The position numbers and the translations under genes are program-made. Positions 7,770 to 15,165 of a stretch of DNA of 24,066 nt are shown here, piece after piece. This stretch comes from Chloroflexota bacterium. GTDB lineage: Bacteria > Chloroflexota > Ktedonobacteria > Ktedonobacterales > Ktedonobacteraceae. The number at the start of each line of letters is the position of its first letter. The first letter of the stretch is position 1. The notes below the pieces were generated by a model. The model was not told the origin of the DNA. It saw only the letters and a list, made by a program, of their open reading frames with translations, and searched no databases. The stretch spans positions 1 through 24,066 of the forward strand of contig CADDYT010000096.1 in NCBI GenBank assembly GCA_902810755.1, written 5' to 3'.

Positions 7770-8675
7770 ATGGCTATTCCAACGGAATTGTGGCGGCATC
7801 ACGACATTATGACTAACGGCATACGCATGCACTATGTAACGGTGGGCGGCGAGGATGATGAGAAGCGCGCAGAAGGCGAAAAGCCGCTGGTGCTGCTGCT
7901 GCATGGCTTCCCGGAGTTCTGGTACTCCTGGCGCTACCAGCTTCCCTTTCTGACGGAGCATGGCTACCTGGCGGTCGCGCCCGACCTGCGCGGTTACAAC
8001 GATAGCGATAAGCCGCGGGGGGGCTATGATGTGGCGACGCTGATTCGCGACATCGAGGGCTTGATAAAGGGGTTGGGGCGCGCGCGCGCGATCATCGTGG
8101 GCCATGACTGGGGCGGAGTGCTGGCGTGGGCCTTTGCTATGCGCTACCCACAGATGACCGAACGGCTGATCGTCATGAACGCGCCGCATCCGGCGGCGAT
8201 GATACGCGAATTGCGCACGCCTGAGCAACTGCGCAAAAGCTGGTATATTTTCTTCTTTCAGTTGCCCTGGCTGCCCGAATATGTGCTACTGCGCAACCAC
8301 GCGAACGAGATCGGGCGCATGCTGCGCGGGGCCGCCACGCAAAAAGAGGTCTTCCCGCGTGAGGTGACGGCGAAATTTCAGCAGGCGATGAGCAAGCCGG
8401 GGGTCATGACTGCTGCGCTCAACTACTATCGCCAGCTCTTTCGCGACTTTCCCCGCCGCCTGCGGCAGCCCCAGGCCAGCACGAGGCGCATCTCCGCTCC
8501 CACCCTGCTCATCTGGGGCGAGCAGGATATCGCCCTCGGCCTTGCCATGACCGAGGGCCTGGAACAATGGGTGGAGCATCTCCAGCTCAAAAGAATTCCT
8601 GATAGCGGCCACTGGGTGCAGCAGGAGAAGCCGGACCTGGTCAACTCGTTTGTGCTGGATTTTCTCAGAAGGTAG
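7770..8675 (+). CDS. Alpha/beta hydrolase, epoxide-hydrolase-like
   Basis: A 301-residue cytoplasmic hydrolase. HGFPEFW (45-51) is the oxyanion-hole motif. D113 in GHDWGG is the nucleophile, an aspartate rather than serine as in epoxide hydrolases and haloalkane dehalogenases. D253 (GEQDIAL) and H281 (DSGHWVQQEKP) complete the triad. Cap-domain tyrosines at Y159 (SWYIFFFQ) and Y219/Y220 (NYYR) are in the places where epoxide hydrolases hold their ring-opening tyrosines, which favours epoxide hydrolase over dehalogenase. AGGAG lies about ten bases before the ATG. It stands alone between two repeat elements, so the substrate cannot be inferred from neighbours. Confidence 0.9.
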   Translation: MAIPTELWRHHDIMTNGIRMHYVTVGGEDDEKRAEGEKPLVLLLHGFPEFWYSWRYQLPFLTEHGYLAVAPDLRGYNDSDKPRGGYDVATLIRDIEGLIKGLGRARAIIVGHDWGGVLAWAFAMRYPQMTERLIVMNAPHPAAMIRELRTPEQLRKSWYIFFFQLPWLPEYVLLRNHANEIGRMLRGAATQKEVFPREVTAKFQQAMSKPGVMTAALNYYRQLFRDFPRRLRQPQASTRRISAPTLLIWGEQDIALGLAMTEGLEQWVEHLQLKRIPDSGHWVQQEKPDLVNSFVLDFLRR

Positions 8676-8700
8676 CAATCCATAAAAAAACAACAGAGAG

Positions 8701-8790
8701 ATGTCATGCTGAGCGCAACGAAGCATCTCTCGTCGGCCATGTCGCCTGGCTGGTGGCACCAGATACTTCGCTGCCGCTCAGCATGACATG
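8701..8790. repeat. Interspersed repeat, inverted pair (ATGTCATGCTGAGCG family)
   Basis: The left arm begins ATGTCATGCTGAGCG at 8701 and runs to AGCATCT (8728). The right arm (8761-8790) is an inverted, slightly diverged copy starting AGATACTTCG. The spacer is about 32 bases. Further copies of the same core occur at 12902 and 14179. The sequence after the right arm, GACATGTCCGGGGACGATTC, also recurs after the third copy. The element lies 25 bases after the hydrolase stop and may also act as its terminator. Confidence 0.85.
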
Positions 8791-8828
8791 TCCGGGGACG
8801 ATTCCCATAGTATGACATATCGATAGTG

Positions 8829-8916
8829 CCAAAAAAGAAAGGGCCTGGATCGTTGTTGCTCCTTGGGGGGAGTGAGCAACAGGTTCATGCGATGCAACAT
8901 GAACACGATCCGGCCC
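8829..8916 (-). terminator. Three-way-junction RNA with poly-U tail
   Basis: Three helices are visible. P1 pairs 8841-8853 with 8905-8916 (12 bp, one bulged base). P2 is GTTGCTC (8855-8861) with GAGCAAC (8874-8880). P3 is GTTCATG (8883-8889) with CATGAAC (8898-8904). The joints are only 0-2 bases long. On the minus strand P1 is followed at once by TTTCTTTTTT (8840-8831), so it can serve as an intrinsic terminator for the small zinc-ribbon gene and the sigma/anti-sigma genes upstream. Two more hairpins lie between it and that gene: GCGACGT with ACGTCGC (8922-8939) and GGCCT with AGGCC (8974-8986). It is more elaborate than a plain terminator, so a small RNA or 3'-UTR-derived RNA is possible. 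The rest of the 8676-8986 gap is the repeat at 8701-8790; I see no gene. Confidence 0.6.
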
Positions 8917-8986
8917 TCGGGGCGACGTTTGCACGTCGCTGCATAGCAGGAGAGTTTCTATCTTCAATGAGAAGGCCTTTCAGGCC

Positions 8987-9232
8987 CTATACCTCAATTC
9001 TTTCTCCCGCGAATAATGATCGATAATCGTAATACACATCTGAAGCAGCTTTTTGCTCTTCGCTCTCAGGCCAGCAGGGATTGCCCAGCACGGCTTCTAG
9101 CCACTCGATGGCGCACGGGCGGCACATACCGTGTGTCGCCTCGTAGTCTTTAGGCAACGGCTTCGTTGAAAGCGGCTCCCCACATTGATCCATCTGGCGC
9201 AGGCACCAGGCACATTGCCGTATCATCATCAT
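8987..9232 (-). CDS. Small zinc-ribbon-like protein, function unknown
   Basis: An 81-residue protein with two cysteine pairs, CAWC (C7, C10) and HGMCRPC (H34, C37, C40), spaced as in a small zinc ribbon. The pattern C-A-W-C followed later by H-G-(I/M)-C-x-x-C resembles a short module seen near the ends of some sensor and response-regulator proteins. The C-terminal half is acidic and aromatic (YYDYRSLFAGE) and matches nothing I recognise. The start is one of three consecutive ATG codons after GGAAAGGAAAG; the first is used here. It lies 42 bases after the anti-sigma gene in the same direction and may belong to that operon as an accessory component. Confidence 0.75.
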   Translation of the reverse strand: MMMIRQCAWCLRQMDQCGEPLSTKPLPKDYEATHGMCRPCAIEWLEAVLGNPCWPESEEQKAASDVYYDYRSLFAGERIEV

Positions 9233-9274
9233 CTTTCCTTTCCACTTCCCCGGCTCTCTATTCGCTTTCTGCGC

Positions 9275-10312
9275 TCAGTGATGTCTGGAAAACGAACAAC
9301 TGCTGAGCGAACCGATTTGCAAGGTTGCTATCCTGCGACTGCTTGCATCAAATGCCGTAATCTGAAGAGGCATTAACCGGCAGTCATTAACAGTAAACGT
9401 GATATCGATGTTTCCTCGCCCATCTGCTGTGCGCGGAAAGATCACGTTGAACCCATAGACTGCCAGCCATACGCGCCCGTACTTTGTGAAACCGGAGCCG
9501 CAGATCTGAACAATGTTCCGTTTGAGCTGGCTCGGCGTGCTGCAGAACACAATCTGCGGCCCGGAGTGCGTAGGAGTCGGCGTTTTCGTCTGCGCCGACG
9601 GACTTTTCGACGTTACCGGTATCGATGTATTGTGCTGCCGGGGAATTGACGGCGGTGTTTGTTGTGCGTGGCTTTCCGTCATCACCGGCTTCATTATCGG
9701 CGATGCTAACAGGCCAATCATCAGTGTGAGAACTGCCGCCACAACGACCAGCGCAATGGCGAGCCGCCGGAACGAGCGGGGCGCGGAACGACGGCTTCCG
9801 GTCGGGCCAGAGCGCAACGCGCCGCTAGACCGCAGCGCGGCGAACGGGCCGGGTAACGGCTCGTCCGTGAGGGGAGAGAGCGGTGAGACAAATAAGCCCT
9901 GCTCCCTGTTCTCTGCCTGTGCCTGCCCGCGTTGCTGCCCCAGGATCTTCTGCACAATCCCTTCCAGCAGCGAGTATTTATAAGCTCGCTGCAAATCGGC
10001 CAGAATGCGCTCTCGCCGCGTGAGGCGGTTTTCCAGCGCGACCCGCTGCATCACACGATTGGTGATAGAGGGATAGAATTGCTGCTTCTGCTCCTGCATA
10101 TAGGGCGAGAGTAGCCGACCATCCTGCTCAAAGGCGTGGCATTTATGGCGGCAAAAAGGGCATTCGTTGATGTGCTGTTCGATCTGTATTCGGTTGTCAA
10201 GGTGCTGCTGGCGCACGGAAGCGAGTAGCAGGTCATCGGATGGATGCCGCCCTTCACTATAGTCATATTCCTTTGAAGCCCGCGTATGCGCGGGTGGCCT
10301 CTGATCTGACAT
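9275..10312 (-). CDS. Zinc-finger anti-sigma factor, membrane-spanning
   Basis: A 345-residue protein encoded 23 bases after an ECF sigma gene. The cytoplasmic part holds a HxxxCxxC zinc-binding anti-sigma motif (H47, C51, C54, in EQHINECPFC). A basic linker (RRSAPRSFRR) precedes one membrane segment at about 183-204. Outside lies a Ser/Thr/Pro-rich stalk (about 212-250) and a compact C-terminal domain (252-340) with five cysteines and beta-strand-like texture, starting PQIVFCSTPSQL. The outer domain probably senses an envelope signal, but I do not recognise its family. The sigma/anti-sigma order and spacing make it the likely partner of the upstream sigma factor. Confidence 0.88.
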   Translation of the reverse strand: MSDQRPPAHTRASKEYDYSEGRHPSDDLLLASVRQQHLDNRIQIEQHINECPFCRHKCHAFEQDGRLLSPYMQEQKQQFYPSITNRVMQRVALENRLTRRERILADLQRAYKYSLLEGIVQKILGQQRGQAQAENREQGLFVSPLSPLTDEPLPGPFAALRSSGALRSGPTGSRRSAPRSFRRLAIALVVVAAVLTLMIGLLASPIMKPVMTESHAQQTPPSIPRQHNTSIPVTSKSPSAQTKTPTPTHSGPQIVFCSTPSQLKRNIVQICGSGFTKYGRVWLAVYGFNVIFPRTADGRGNIDITFTVNDCRLMPLQITAFDASSRRIATLQIGSLSSCSFSRHH

Positions 10313-10335
10313 AGCGCCTGCCGTTCCGCCTCTTC

Positions 10336-10884
10336 CTACATACGTTTTTTCGGGGCTGTGCCGTATGATGCGCGGAACTTCGTCACCCCGCGCGATACTC
10401 GTTTGCGCACCGCCTCTGGACTGAGCTGCAAGATCTGGCCGATTTCTTCGTAGGTGAACCCATCACCATAGTGCAATTGCAGGCAGGCCGCATCTTCCGG
10501 TTTGAGTGAACGCAGCGCCTGTTCCACGAGAATACGAGTCTCCGCCTGCCCCTCTGGCCCTTCGACCGCGAGGCAGGGATGGTAGTCTTCGCCCGTATCC
10601 AGATGAACAAACGAGCGCAACTTTTTTCGGTTAAGATAGCGCAGACCGTAATTGGTAGCAATACGATAAATCCAGGCATTGAGTGAGAGATCCTGCGGCA
10701 TTTTGCCAATCTCCTTATATACCTGTAAAAACGTATCTTGCGCAAGGTCCAGCGCCACTTCACGGTCGCCGACGAGCCGATGTAAATAGCCGATGATCGG
10801 CTGTTCCAACCGTTCAACCAGAGAACGAAAGGCGTTCGCATCTCTCGCCTGCAGACTCTCTACCACCTGTATATCAGTGAACAT
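10336..10884 (-). CDS. ECF-family RNA polymerase sigma factor
   Basis: A 182-residue sigma factor. Region 2 spans about 15-85 (FRSLVERLEQPIIGYLHRLV, DLAQDTFLQVY, WIYRIATNYGLRYL). Region 4 spans about 120-175, with LKPEDAACLQLHYGDGFTYEEI and the helix-turn-helix IGQILQLSPEAVRKRVSRG. It is followed by the zinc-finger anti-sigma gene, which should hold it inactive at the membrane until a signal arrives. An inverted repeat lies about 65 bases upstream and could be a regulatory site. It is distinct in sequence from the sigma factor at 3017-3589. Confidence 0.93.
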   Translation of the reverse strand: MFTDIQVVESLQARDANAFRSLVERLEQPIIGYLHRLVGDREVALDLAQDTFLQVYKEIGKMPQDLSLNAWIYRIATNYGLRYLNRKKLRSFVHLDTGEDYHPCLAVEGPEGQAETRILVEQALRSLKPEDAACLQLHYGDGFTYEEIGQILQLSPEAVRKRVSRGVTKFRASYGTAPKKRM

Positions 10885-10947
10885 GTAACCTGATATGGGT
10901 GCCCCCTGTTCCCCCTTGATGAGCCTACACTTCTATAATCATCGAGC

Positions 10948-10967
10948 AACCTGAAACCGGACAGGTT
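10948..10967. promoter_or_regulatory. Possible operator upstream of the sigma/anti-sigma operon
   Basis: AACCTG (10948-10953) and CAGGTT (10962-10967) form a perfect 6-bp inverted repeat with an 8-base spacer, 64 bases upstream of the sigma start. No convincing -35/-10 pair was found beside it. It may be a protein-binding site or chance. Confidence 0.3.
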
Positions 10968-11015
10968 TTTGAGGAAATTTTTCCCCCGGAAAATATTGCC
11001 TCACAATGCCAACTC

Positions 11016-11059
11016 GTAGGCGCCGATTATGAATTGTTCCGATCAAAATCGGCGCCTAC
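11016..11059. repeat. Inverted repeat GTAGGCGCCGATT
   Basis: GTAGGCGCCGATT (11016-11028) is repeated exactly in inverted form at 11047-11059. A related half-copy, TCGGCGCCTAC, lies at 14140-14150, downstream of the ROK kinase gene. The element lies 16 bases after the stop of the molybdopterin oxidoreductase, on its 3' side. It may be a terminator without a U tract or, given the second copy, an interspersed repeat. Confidence 0.65.
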
Positions 11060-11075
11060 AGGTAATTGCTTCATA

Positions 11076-12791
11076 TTAAGAGACGGACACCGATATAGTG
11101 TGGTAGCCCGATGACCCATTCGGGAGGGGTGGAGCGGGGTTGGGGTTTTGCACATTGCCTTCGAGGTCGATGGCGCGCACGATGATGGTATGATTGCCCG
11201 GCGTCGGCGTCCAGGGCAGTTCCCACAGCACCCAGGTGAGGTTCGAGTACGGGCGTTTGAGCGTGGCGCGCTGCCAGCTTGCGCCGTTATCCAGGCTGAC
11301 ATCTACCTCGCTGATGCCCCTGTCGCCGGAGAAGGCCACGCCCGCGATGTAGGCGGGTCGGTTGGCGGCCAGCGTCGCGCCGGTCAGTGGCGTATCGATG
11401 CGCGAGGTCAGCCGCACGGGCGCGGCGTCGCTCCAGCCGCGCTGCTGCCAGTAGCCCTGATAGTCGGTGTTGACGACTTCGATGCGCGTGAGCCATTTGC
11501 AGTGCTTCATGCCATAGATGCCCGGCACCAGCATACGAGCGGGGAAGCCGTGTCCATCCGGCAGCGTCGCGCCGTTCATGCGCACGGCCAGCAGCGTCGT
11601 CGGCTCCAGCGCCTTGCTGAGATGGATGCTATCGCTGTAGCCGTCGGCAGCATAGAAAACGACTTTACTGGCCCCGACTCTGATGCCCGCCCGTTGCAGC
11701 AGGTCGCTCAATGGCACGCCTTCCCACAACGCATTGCTCATATACGGCCCGCCCACATCGTTGCTGATGCATTCAAGCGACTCATATTGCTGCTTCATAG
11801 GCAGCGCCAGCATCTGTTGATACGTCAGGCTGAAGGGATGCTCGACCTCGCCATCGACGACCAGATTCCAGTTTGAGGCATTGACGGTGGGATCGGAGAA
11901 GAGATTTTTGGAGACAATGTAAAATTGATCGTTGGAGGTGATCTCCGGCGAGAGGCCACGCACGGGCTGAATGGAGCCATAGTTGGGAACCGGCGGCGGT
12001 ACAATCTTGCTCTTGAACTGCTGCACCAGCCGCCCCACCGGCACGCTCACCGTGCCGCCGCCCTCGCTGATAAAGCGGTACGCGGCCACCCCTAGCAGAC
12101 CGATCCCGGCGATGATGAAGCCGCGTTTGAGCAGGGCGCGGCGCGAAAGCCCGAAGCCAGTTTCCTCGTCCTCATCCTCCTCGCTTGCCCTGCGCTTCCC
12201 CCGACCGAAGGCCAGCCAGTTCTGGAAGGAAGCGAAGAGCAGACCGAAGATGAGGCCGACGATGCCCAGGCTCACCATGCTATTTTGCAGGCCAACAGGC
12301 GTCTGTGCGCCAAAGATGCCCGCCCCCGTTGCAGGCAGCAGCAGGAAACCGGTGAGCAGCCAGAGGATAAAGGCCAGCGCCACGCCATCCAGCCAGTCAA
12401 GCCGCGTGCCGGTGCGCGCCGTTATGATACGTGAAGCAAGGGCGAGATTGTACAGCCCGCCACTCAGCGCGAAGACAAAACATTGCCCCACCAGGATGAT
12501 AGCGAACAGGTAAAACTTGGCATCGCCCCCGATCAACTGATGCAGGTAGGCAAACATGGTCGGTGGCATGAGCGCGGTAATCTCCGAGCCAAACTCTTCC
12601 GGCAGCGAGATACCGCCGAAGACCGTGCTACCCAGTAACATAGCGCCAGAAGCAATAATACCGGCAGCCAGCCCGGCCAAAAAGCCATACTTGAAGCGCG
12701 TTCTCCCGCTCAACCTGCCGCCCTCATTGCCGCTCGTGGTCGTTGTACCGGGCGCAGGCATCTCGCCGCGCGTCCTGTCCTGTGTATCCAT
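11076..12791 (-). CDS. Membrane-anchored sulfite-oxidase-like molybdopterin oxidoreductase
   Basis: A 571-residue protein. Residues about 34-58, 92-118, 136-156 and 172-192 are membrane segments. A twin-arginine SRRALLKRG (216-224) then leads into a fifth segment ending near 240. Residues 270-465 are the oxidoreductase molybdopterin-binding domain: C341 in LECISND is the expected molybdenum ligand, and GHGFPARMLVPGIYGMKHCKWL-type sequence (412-434) is the classic cofactor-binding stretch. Residues about 465-570 form the Ig-like Mo-co dimerisation domain (VSLDNGASW). The catalytic part should lie outside the membrane. The substrate may be sulfite or another S- or N-oxide. The ATG has AGGAAGA seven bases upstream, and a TATAAT (minus strand, 12842-12837) may be its -10 box, without a clear -35. 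No haem subunit lies next to it, so the electron acceptor is unknown. Confidence 0.92.
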   Translation of the reverse strand: MDTQDRTRGEMPAPGTTTTSGNEGGRLSGRTRFKYGFLAGLAAGIIASGAMLLGSTVFGGISLPEEFGSEITALMPPTMFAYLHQLIGGDAKFYLFAIILVGQCFVFALSGGLYNLALASRIITARTGTRLDWLDGVALAFILWLLTGFLLLPATGAGIFGAQTPVGLQNSMVSLGIVGLIFGLLFASFQNWLAFGRGKRRASEEDEDEETGFGLSRRALLKRGFIIAGIGLLGVAAYRFISEGGGTVSVPVGRLVQQFKSKIVPPPVPNYGSIQPVRGLSPEITSNDQFYIVSKNLFSDPTVNASNWNLVVDGEVEHPFSLTYQQMLALPMKQQYESLECISNDVGGPYMSNALWEGVPLSDLLQRAGIRVGASKVVFYAADGYSDSIHLSKALEPTTLLAVRMNGATLPDGHGFPARMLVPGIYGMKHCKWLTRIEVVNTDYQGYWQQRGWSDAAPVRLTSRIDTPLTGATLAANRPAYIAGVAFSGDRGISEVDVSLDNGASWQRATLKRPYSNLTWVLWELPWTPTPGNHTIIVRAIDLEGNVQNPNPAPPLPNGSSGYHTISVSVS

Positions 12792-12901
12792 ATGCTATCT
12801 TCCTGCTCTGCATAGCGGGCAATATGCCCTGCTACTATTATATTCTTTATCCTGTTACACGGCTACTGAGTTTAAGATTTACAAAACGTTCGTGGGCGTG
12901 C

Positions 12902-12964
12902 CATGCTGAGCGGGAGCGAGCGAGGCATCTGAGGTAGGCCAGGGCGGAGGCAAGCTCCGCCCTG
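12902..12964. repeat. Interspersed repeat fragments: ATGCTGAGCG copy and GC-rich hairpin
   Basis: A second copy of the ATGCTGAGCGGGAGCGA element (12902 to about 12931) is followed by a perfect 10-bp hairpin, CAGGGCGGAG (12940-12949) with CTCCGCCCTG (12955-12964), loop GCAAG. Both lie in the gap between the divergent molybdopterin enzyme and ROK kinase genes. They look like insertion sites of small non-coding repeats, not like regulatory sites of either gene. Confidence 0.75.
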
Positions 12965-13047
12965 ATCCACACTATTCAATCTTGTTCGTTCACATCCATC
13001 ATTGCATCCTTACGCTACAATACGATATCATCCGCATACGAAAACAT

Positions 13048-14124
13048 ATGGATAATGATGAGCATGAAGCTATGCAAAACAAAGGGGATGAAGCAGCTTT
13101 GCCACCTGTGCTGGCAGTAGACCTGGGAGGGACGCAGATGCGCGCAGGCGTGCTACGCGGCGCGGAACTGCTCTCGCGAGTTGTGTTGCAAACGGGGGCA
13201 GACCGCAGGCCGGAGAGCATGTTGCCCCGCGCCTTTGCCGCGCTGGAGCAGGCATTACAGCAAGCGGGTGTGACTTTAGAGCAGGTTGCAGGCATCGGGA
13301 TTGGCGCGCCGGGGCCGCTGGACAGCCGCACGGGAATTGTCTACACGCCGCCTAACATGCCCGGCTGGGAGGCATTGCCGCTGCGGCAGCTCTTCGCGCA
13401 GCGGTACCACGTACCGGTGTATGTCGAGAACGATGCCAATGCGGCTGCCCTGGGCGAGTTTCTCTTTGGCGCGGGCCAGGGCTGCCAGCACATGGTGTAT
13501 CTGACCATCAGCACGGGCATCGGCGGCGGCGTGATCGCCGATGGCAGGTTGCTGGCGGGCGCGAGCGGCGCAGCGGCTGAACTGGGCCACATGACGATTG
13601 ACTGGCAGGGGGAACGCTGCACTTGCGGCAATACCGGCTGCCTCGAATATCTTGCATCCGGCACCGGCATCGCGCGCCGCGCCGATCAGCTCATCCAGAC
13701 AGGTCAGGGCAACGACCTGCTGGCCTTTGCACGCCAACTTGCACAACAGGAACGCGCCGGAAAGGCGCAACATGACGATCAGCCCGGACATGGAGGGCAA
13801 ATCCCGGTAACGGCGCGCATGGTGGCGCTGGCAGCAGCGGCAGGCGTAGCGGCGGCGCAGCAGATCATCGAACGAGCGGCGGAGGCGCTGGGGGTGGGCC
13901 TTGTCAACATCATCCACATTTTCAATCCTGAGAAAATCGTTCTCGGCGGCGGTGTGACGCAGATGGGGCCGCTCTTGATGGAACCGGCGCTGCGCGTGGT
14001 GCATGAGCGGGCAATGCGCGCCCCACGTGAGGCTGTGCGCATCGAGCTTGCTCGCGCAGGCCCCGATGTCGGCCTTGTCGGAGCCGGATCATTGCTCTAT
14101 TATTATCACAATACGGGTTTGTGA
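13048..14124 (+). CDS. ROK family glucokinase
   Basis: A 358-residue sugar kinase from this start. The ATP-binding turn DLGGT is at 25-29, and the catalytic aspartate D129 is in VENDANAAALGEF. The ROK zinc site is complete: H181 (ELGHMTIDW) with C191, C193 and C198 (CTCGNTGCLEYLASG). It probably phosphorylates glucose to glucose-6-phosphate; other hexoses are possible, and there is no N-terminal helix-turn-helix, so it is not a NagC/XylR-type repressor. The start is uncertain: ATG at 13048 and ATG at 13072 are both possible, neither has a good ribosome-binding site, and the frame is open upstream to 12982. A low-complexity Q/H/G-rich segment near residues 235-255 is a family-length insertion. 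Confidence 0.9.
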   Translation: MDNDEHEAMQNKGDEAALPPVLAVDLGGTQMRAGVLRGAELLSRVVLQTGADRRPESMLPRAFAALEQALQQAGVTLEQVAGIGIGAPGPLDSRTGIVYTPPNMPGWEALPLRQLFAQRYHVPVYVENDANAAALGEFLFGAGQGCQHMVYLTISTGIGGGVIADGRLLAGASGAAAELGHMTIDWQGERCTCGNTGCLEYLASGTGIARRADQLIQTGQGNDLLAFARQLAQQERAGKAQHDDQPGHGGQIPVTARMVALAAAAGVAAAQQIIERAAEALGVGLVNIIHIFNPEKIVLGGGVTQMGPLLMEPALRVVHERAMRAPREAVRIELARAGPDVGLVGAGSLLYYYHNTGL

Positions 14125-14139
14125 CCGGCTGCCGATCAA

Positions 14140-14231
14140 TCGGCGCCTACGGGATGCTATGAACAAGTGGCCGCGACGTGTCATGCTGAGCGGGAGCGAA
14201 GCATGACATGTCAGGGGACGATTCTCATGGC
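14140..14231. repeat. Interspersed repeats between ROK and tlyA-like genes
   Basis: A TCGGCGCCTAC half-copy (14140-14150) is followed by a third TGTCATGCTGAGCG element. Here TGTCATGCT (14179-14187) and AGCATGACA (14200-14208) form a compact palindrome. The next 20-odd bases, GACATGTCAGGGGACGATTC, match those after the right arm at 8781-8806. The block overlaps possible upstream starts of the methyltransferase frame, which argues against those starts. Confidence 0.8.
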
Positions 14232-14309
14232 ATGCATGCCGTAAAAATGACCCTCGAGCATCTCACATGCGGGATGTCATATGTTTCCAGGAAACAGAAA
14301 CAGGATAGC

Positions 14310-15062
14310 ATGGCAACAAACAAAGAGCGGCTGGATGTGGCGCTGGTGAGGCGCGGGCTGGCGCCGAGCCGGGAACGGGCGCGGGCCTTGATAATGGCCG
14401 GGCAGGTCTACGTGGGCGAGCGCATGGTTGACAAGGCCGGGACGCTCGTCCCGCTGGAGGCGGCGCTGCGGCTCGCCGAGACGCCAGAAGAATTGAAATA
14501 CGTGAGTCGGGGCGGGCTGAAGCTGGAAAAGGCGCTGGACACCTTCCGGCTCAACCCTCAGAGCCTCGTCGCGCTCGACGTCGGCGCCTCGACCGGCGGC
14601 TTCACCGATGTGCTGCTCAGGCGCGGGGCGAAGCGCGTCTATGCCGTAGATGTGGGACACGGGCAACTGGCGTGGACGCTGCGCAACGATGAGCGCGTGG
14701 TTGTCATGGAAGGCGTCAATATTCGCCACCTGAGCAGCCTGCCGGAACCCATTCAGGCCGTCGTCATCGATGTCTCGTTCATCTCCCTGCGGCTCGTGCT
14801 GCCTGCGCTGGTGCCGCTGCTCGCGCCGGATGCGTGGGTGGTGGCGCTGGTCAAGCCGCAGTTCGAGGCAGGCAAAGCCGAGGTTGATCGCGGGGAGGGC
14901 GTGATTACCAGCCCCGAAGTGCATGCTCGCGTCCTGCGCGACCTGCAAAGCTGGATTCCTGAACACACTCCCTTCCGCGTCCGGGGGCTGACCGAATCGC
15001 CCATTCATGGCAGGGAGGGCAACAAAGAATTCCTGCTTTATCTGGACATGGACAATGGTTGA
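14310..15062 (+). CDS. TlyA-family rRNA 2'-O-methyltransferase
   Basis: A 250-residue protein of TlyA (hemolysin A-like) type, which methylates cytidine 2'-hydroxyls in 16S and/or 23S rRNA. An S4 RNA-binding domain fills about 1-65 (RLDVALVRRGLAPSRERA, AGQVYVGERMVDKAG). An FtsJ-like Rossmann methyltransferase follows, with SAM motif I LDVGASTGGFTDVLL (89-103). K71 (RGGLKLEKAL), D154 (IDVSFISL), K182 (LVKPQFEAGK) and E240 are the expected catalytic tetrad. The start at 14310 is preferred, with AGGA a few bases upstream; the open frame runs back to 14208, but that stretch is interspersed repeat. Its older name, hemolysin, does not imply toxicity here. Confidence 0.93.
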   Translation: MATNKERLDVALVRRGLAPSRERARALIMAGQVYVGERMVDKAGTLVPLEAALRLAETPEELKYVSRGGLKLEKALDTFRLNPQSLVALDVGASTGGFTDVLLRRGAKRVYAVDVGHGQLAWTLRNDERVVVMEGVNIRHLSSLPEPIQAVVIDVSFISLRLVLPALVPLLAPDAWVVALVKPQFEAGKAEVDRGEGVITSPEVHARVLRDLQSWIPEHTPFRVRGLTESPIHGREGNKEFLLYLDMDNG

Positions 15063-15080
15063 TGTGTTGATGTTGTTCGC

Positions 15081-15109
15081 TTGCCAGCGTTGTTTTCCCA
15101 TGAGATAAT
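15081..15109 (+). promoter_or_regulatory. Predicted promoter of the CoA-ligase operon
   Basis: TTGCCA (15081-15086), a 17-base spacer and GATAAT (15104-15109) form a good sigma70-type promoter. Transcription would start near 15116 and give a leader of about 50 nt. The downstream genes are the CoA ligase, crotonase-like protein and Nudix hydrolase. Confidence 0.6.
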
Positions 15110-15165
15110 GGAGAAAATCGTAAAATCATTGCTTGTGCGTAGCGTGCAGGAAAGAGGTGTGATCG

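Noticed and set aside
8829..8986. Hammerhead or other known small ribozyme
   Set aside because: The three-way junction invited the comparison, but the conserved CUGAUGA and GAAA core is absent on both strands.
8826..9026. 66-residue plus-strand frame
   Set aside because: It lies entirely over the three-way-junction RNA and the end of the zinc-ribbon gene.
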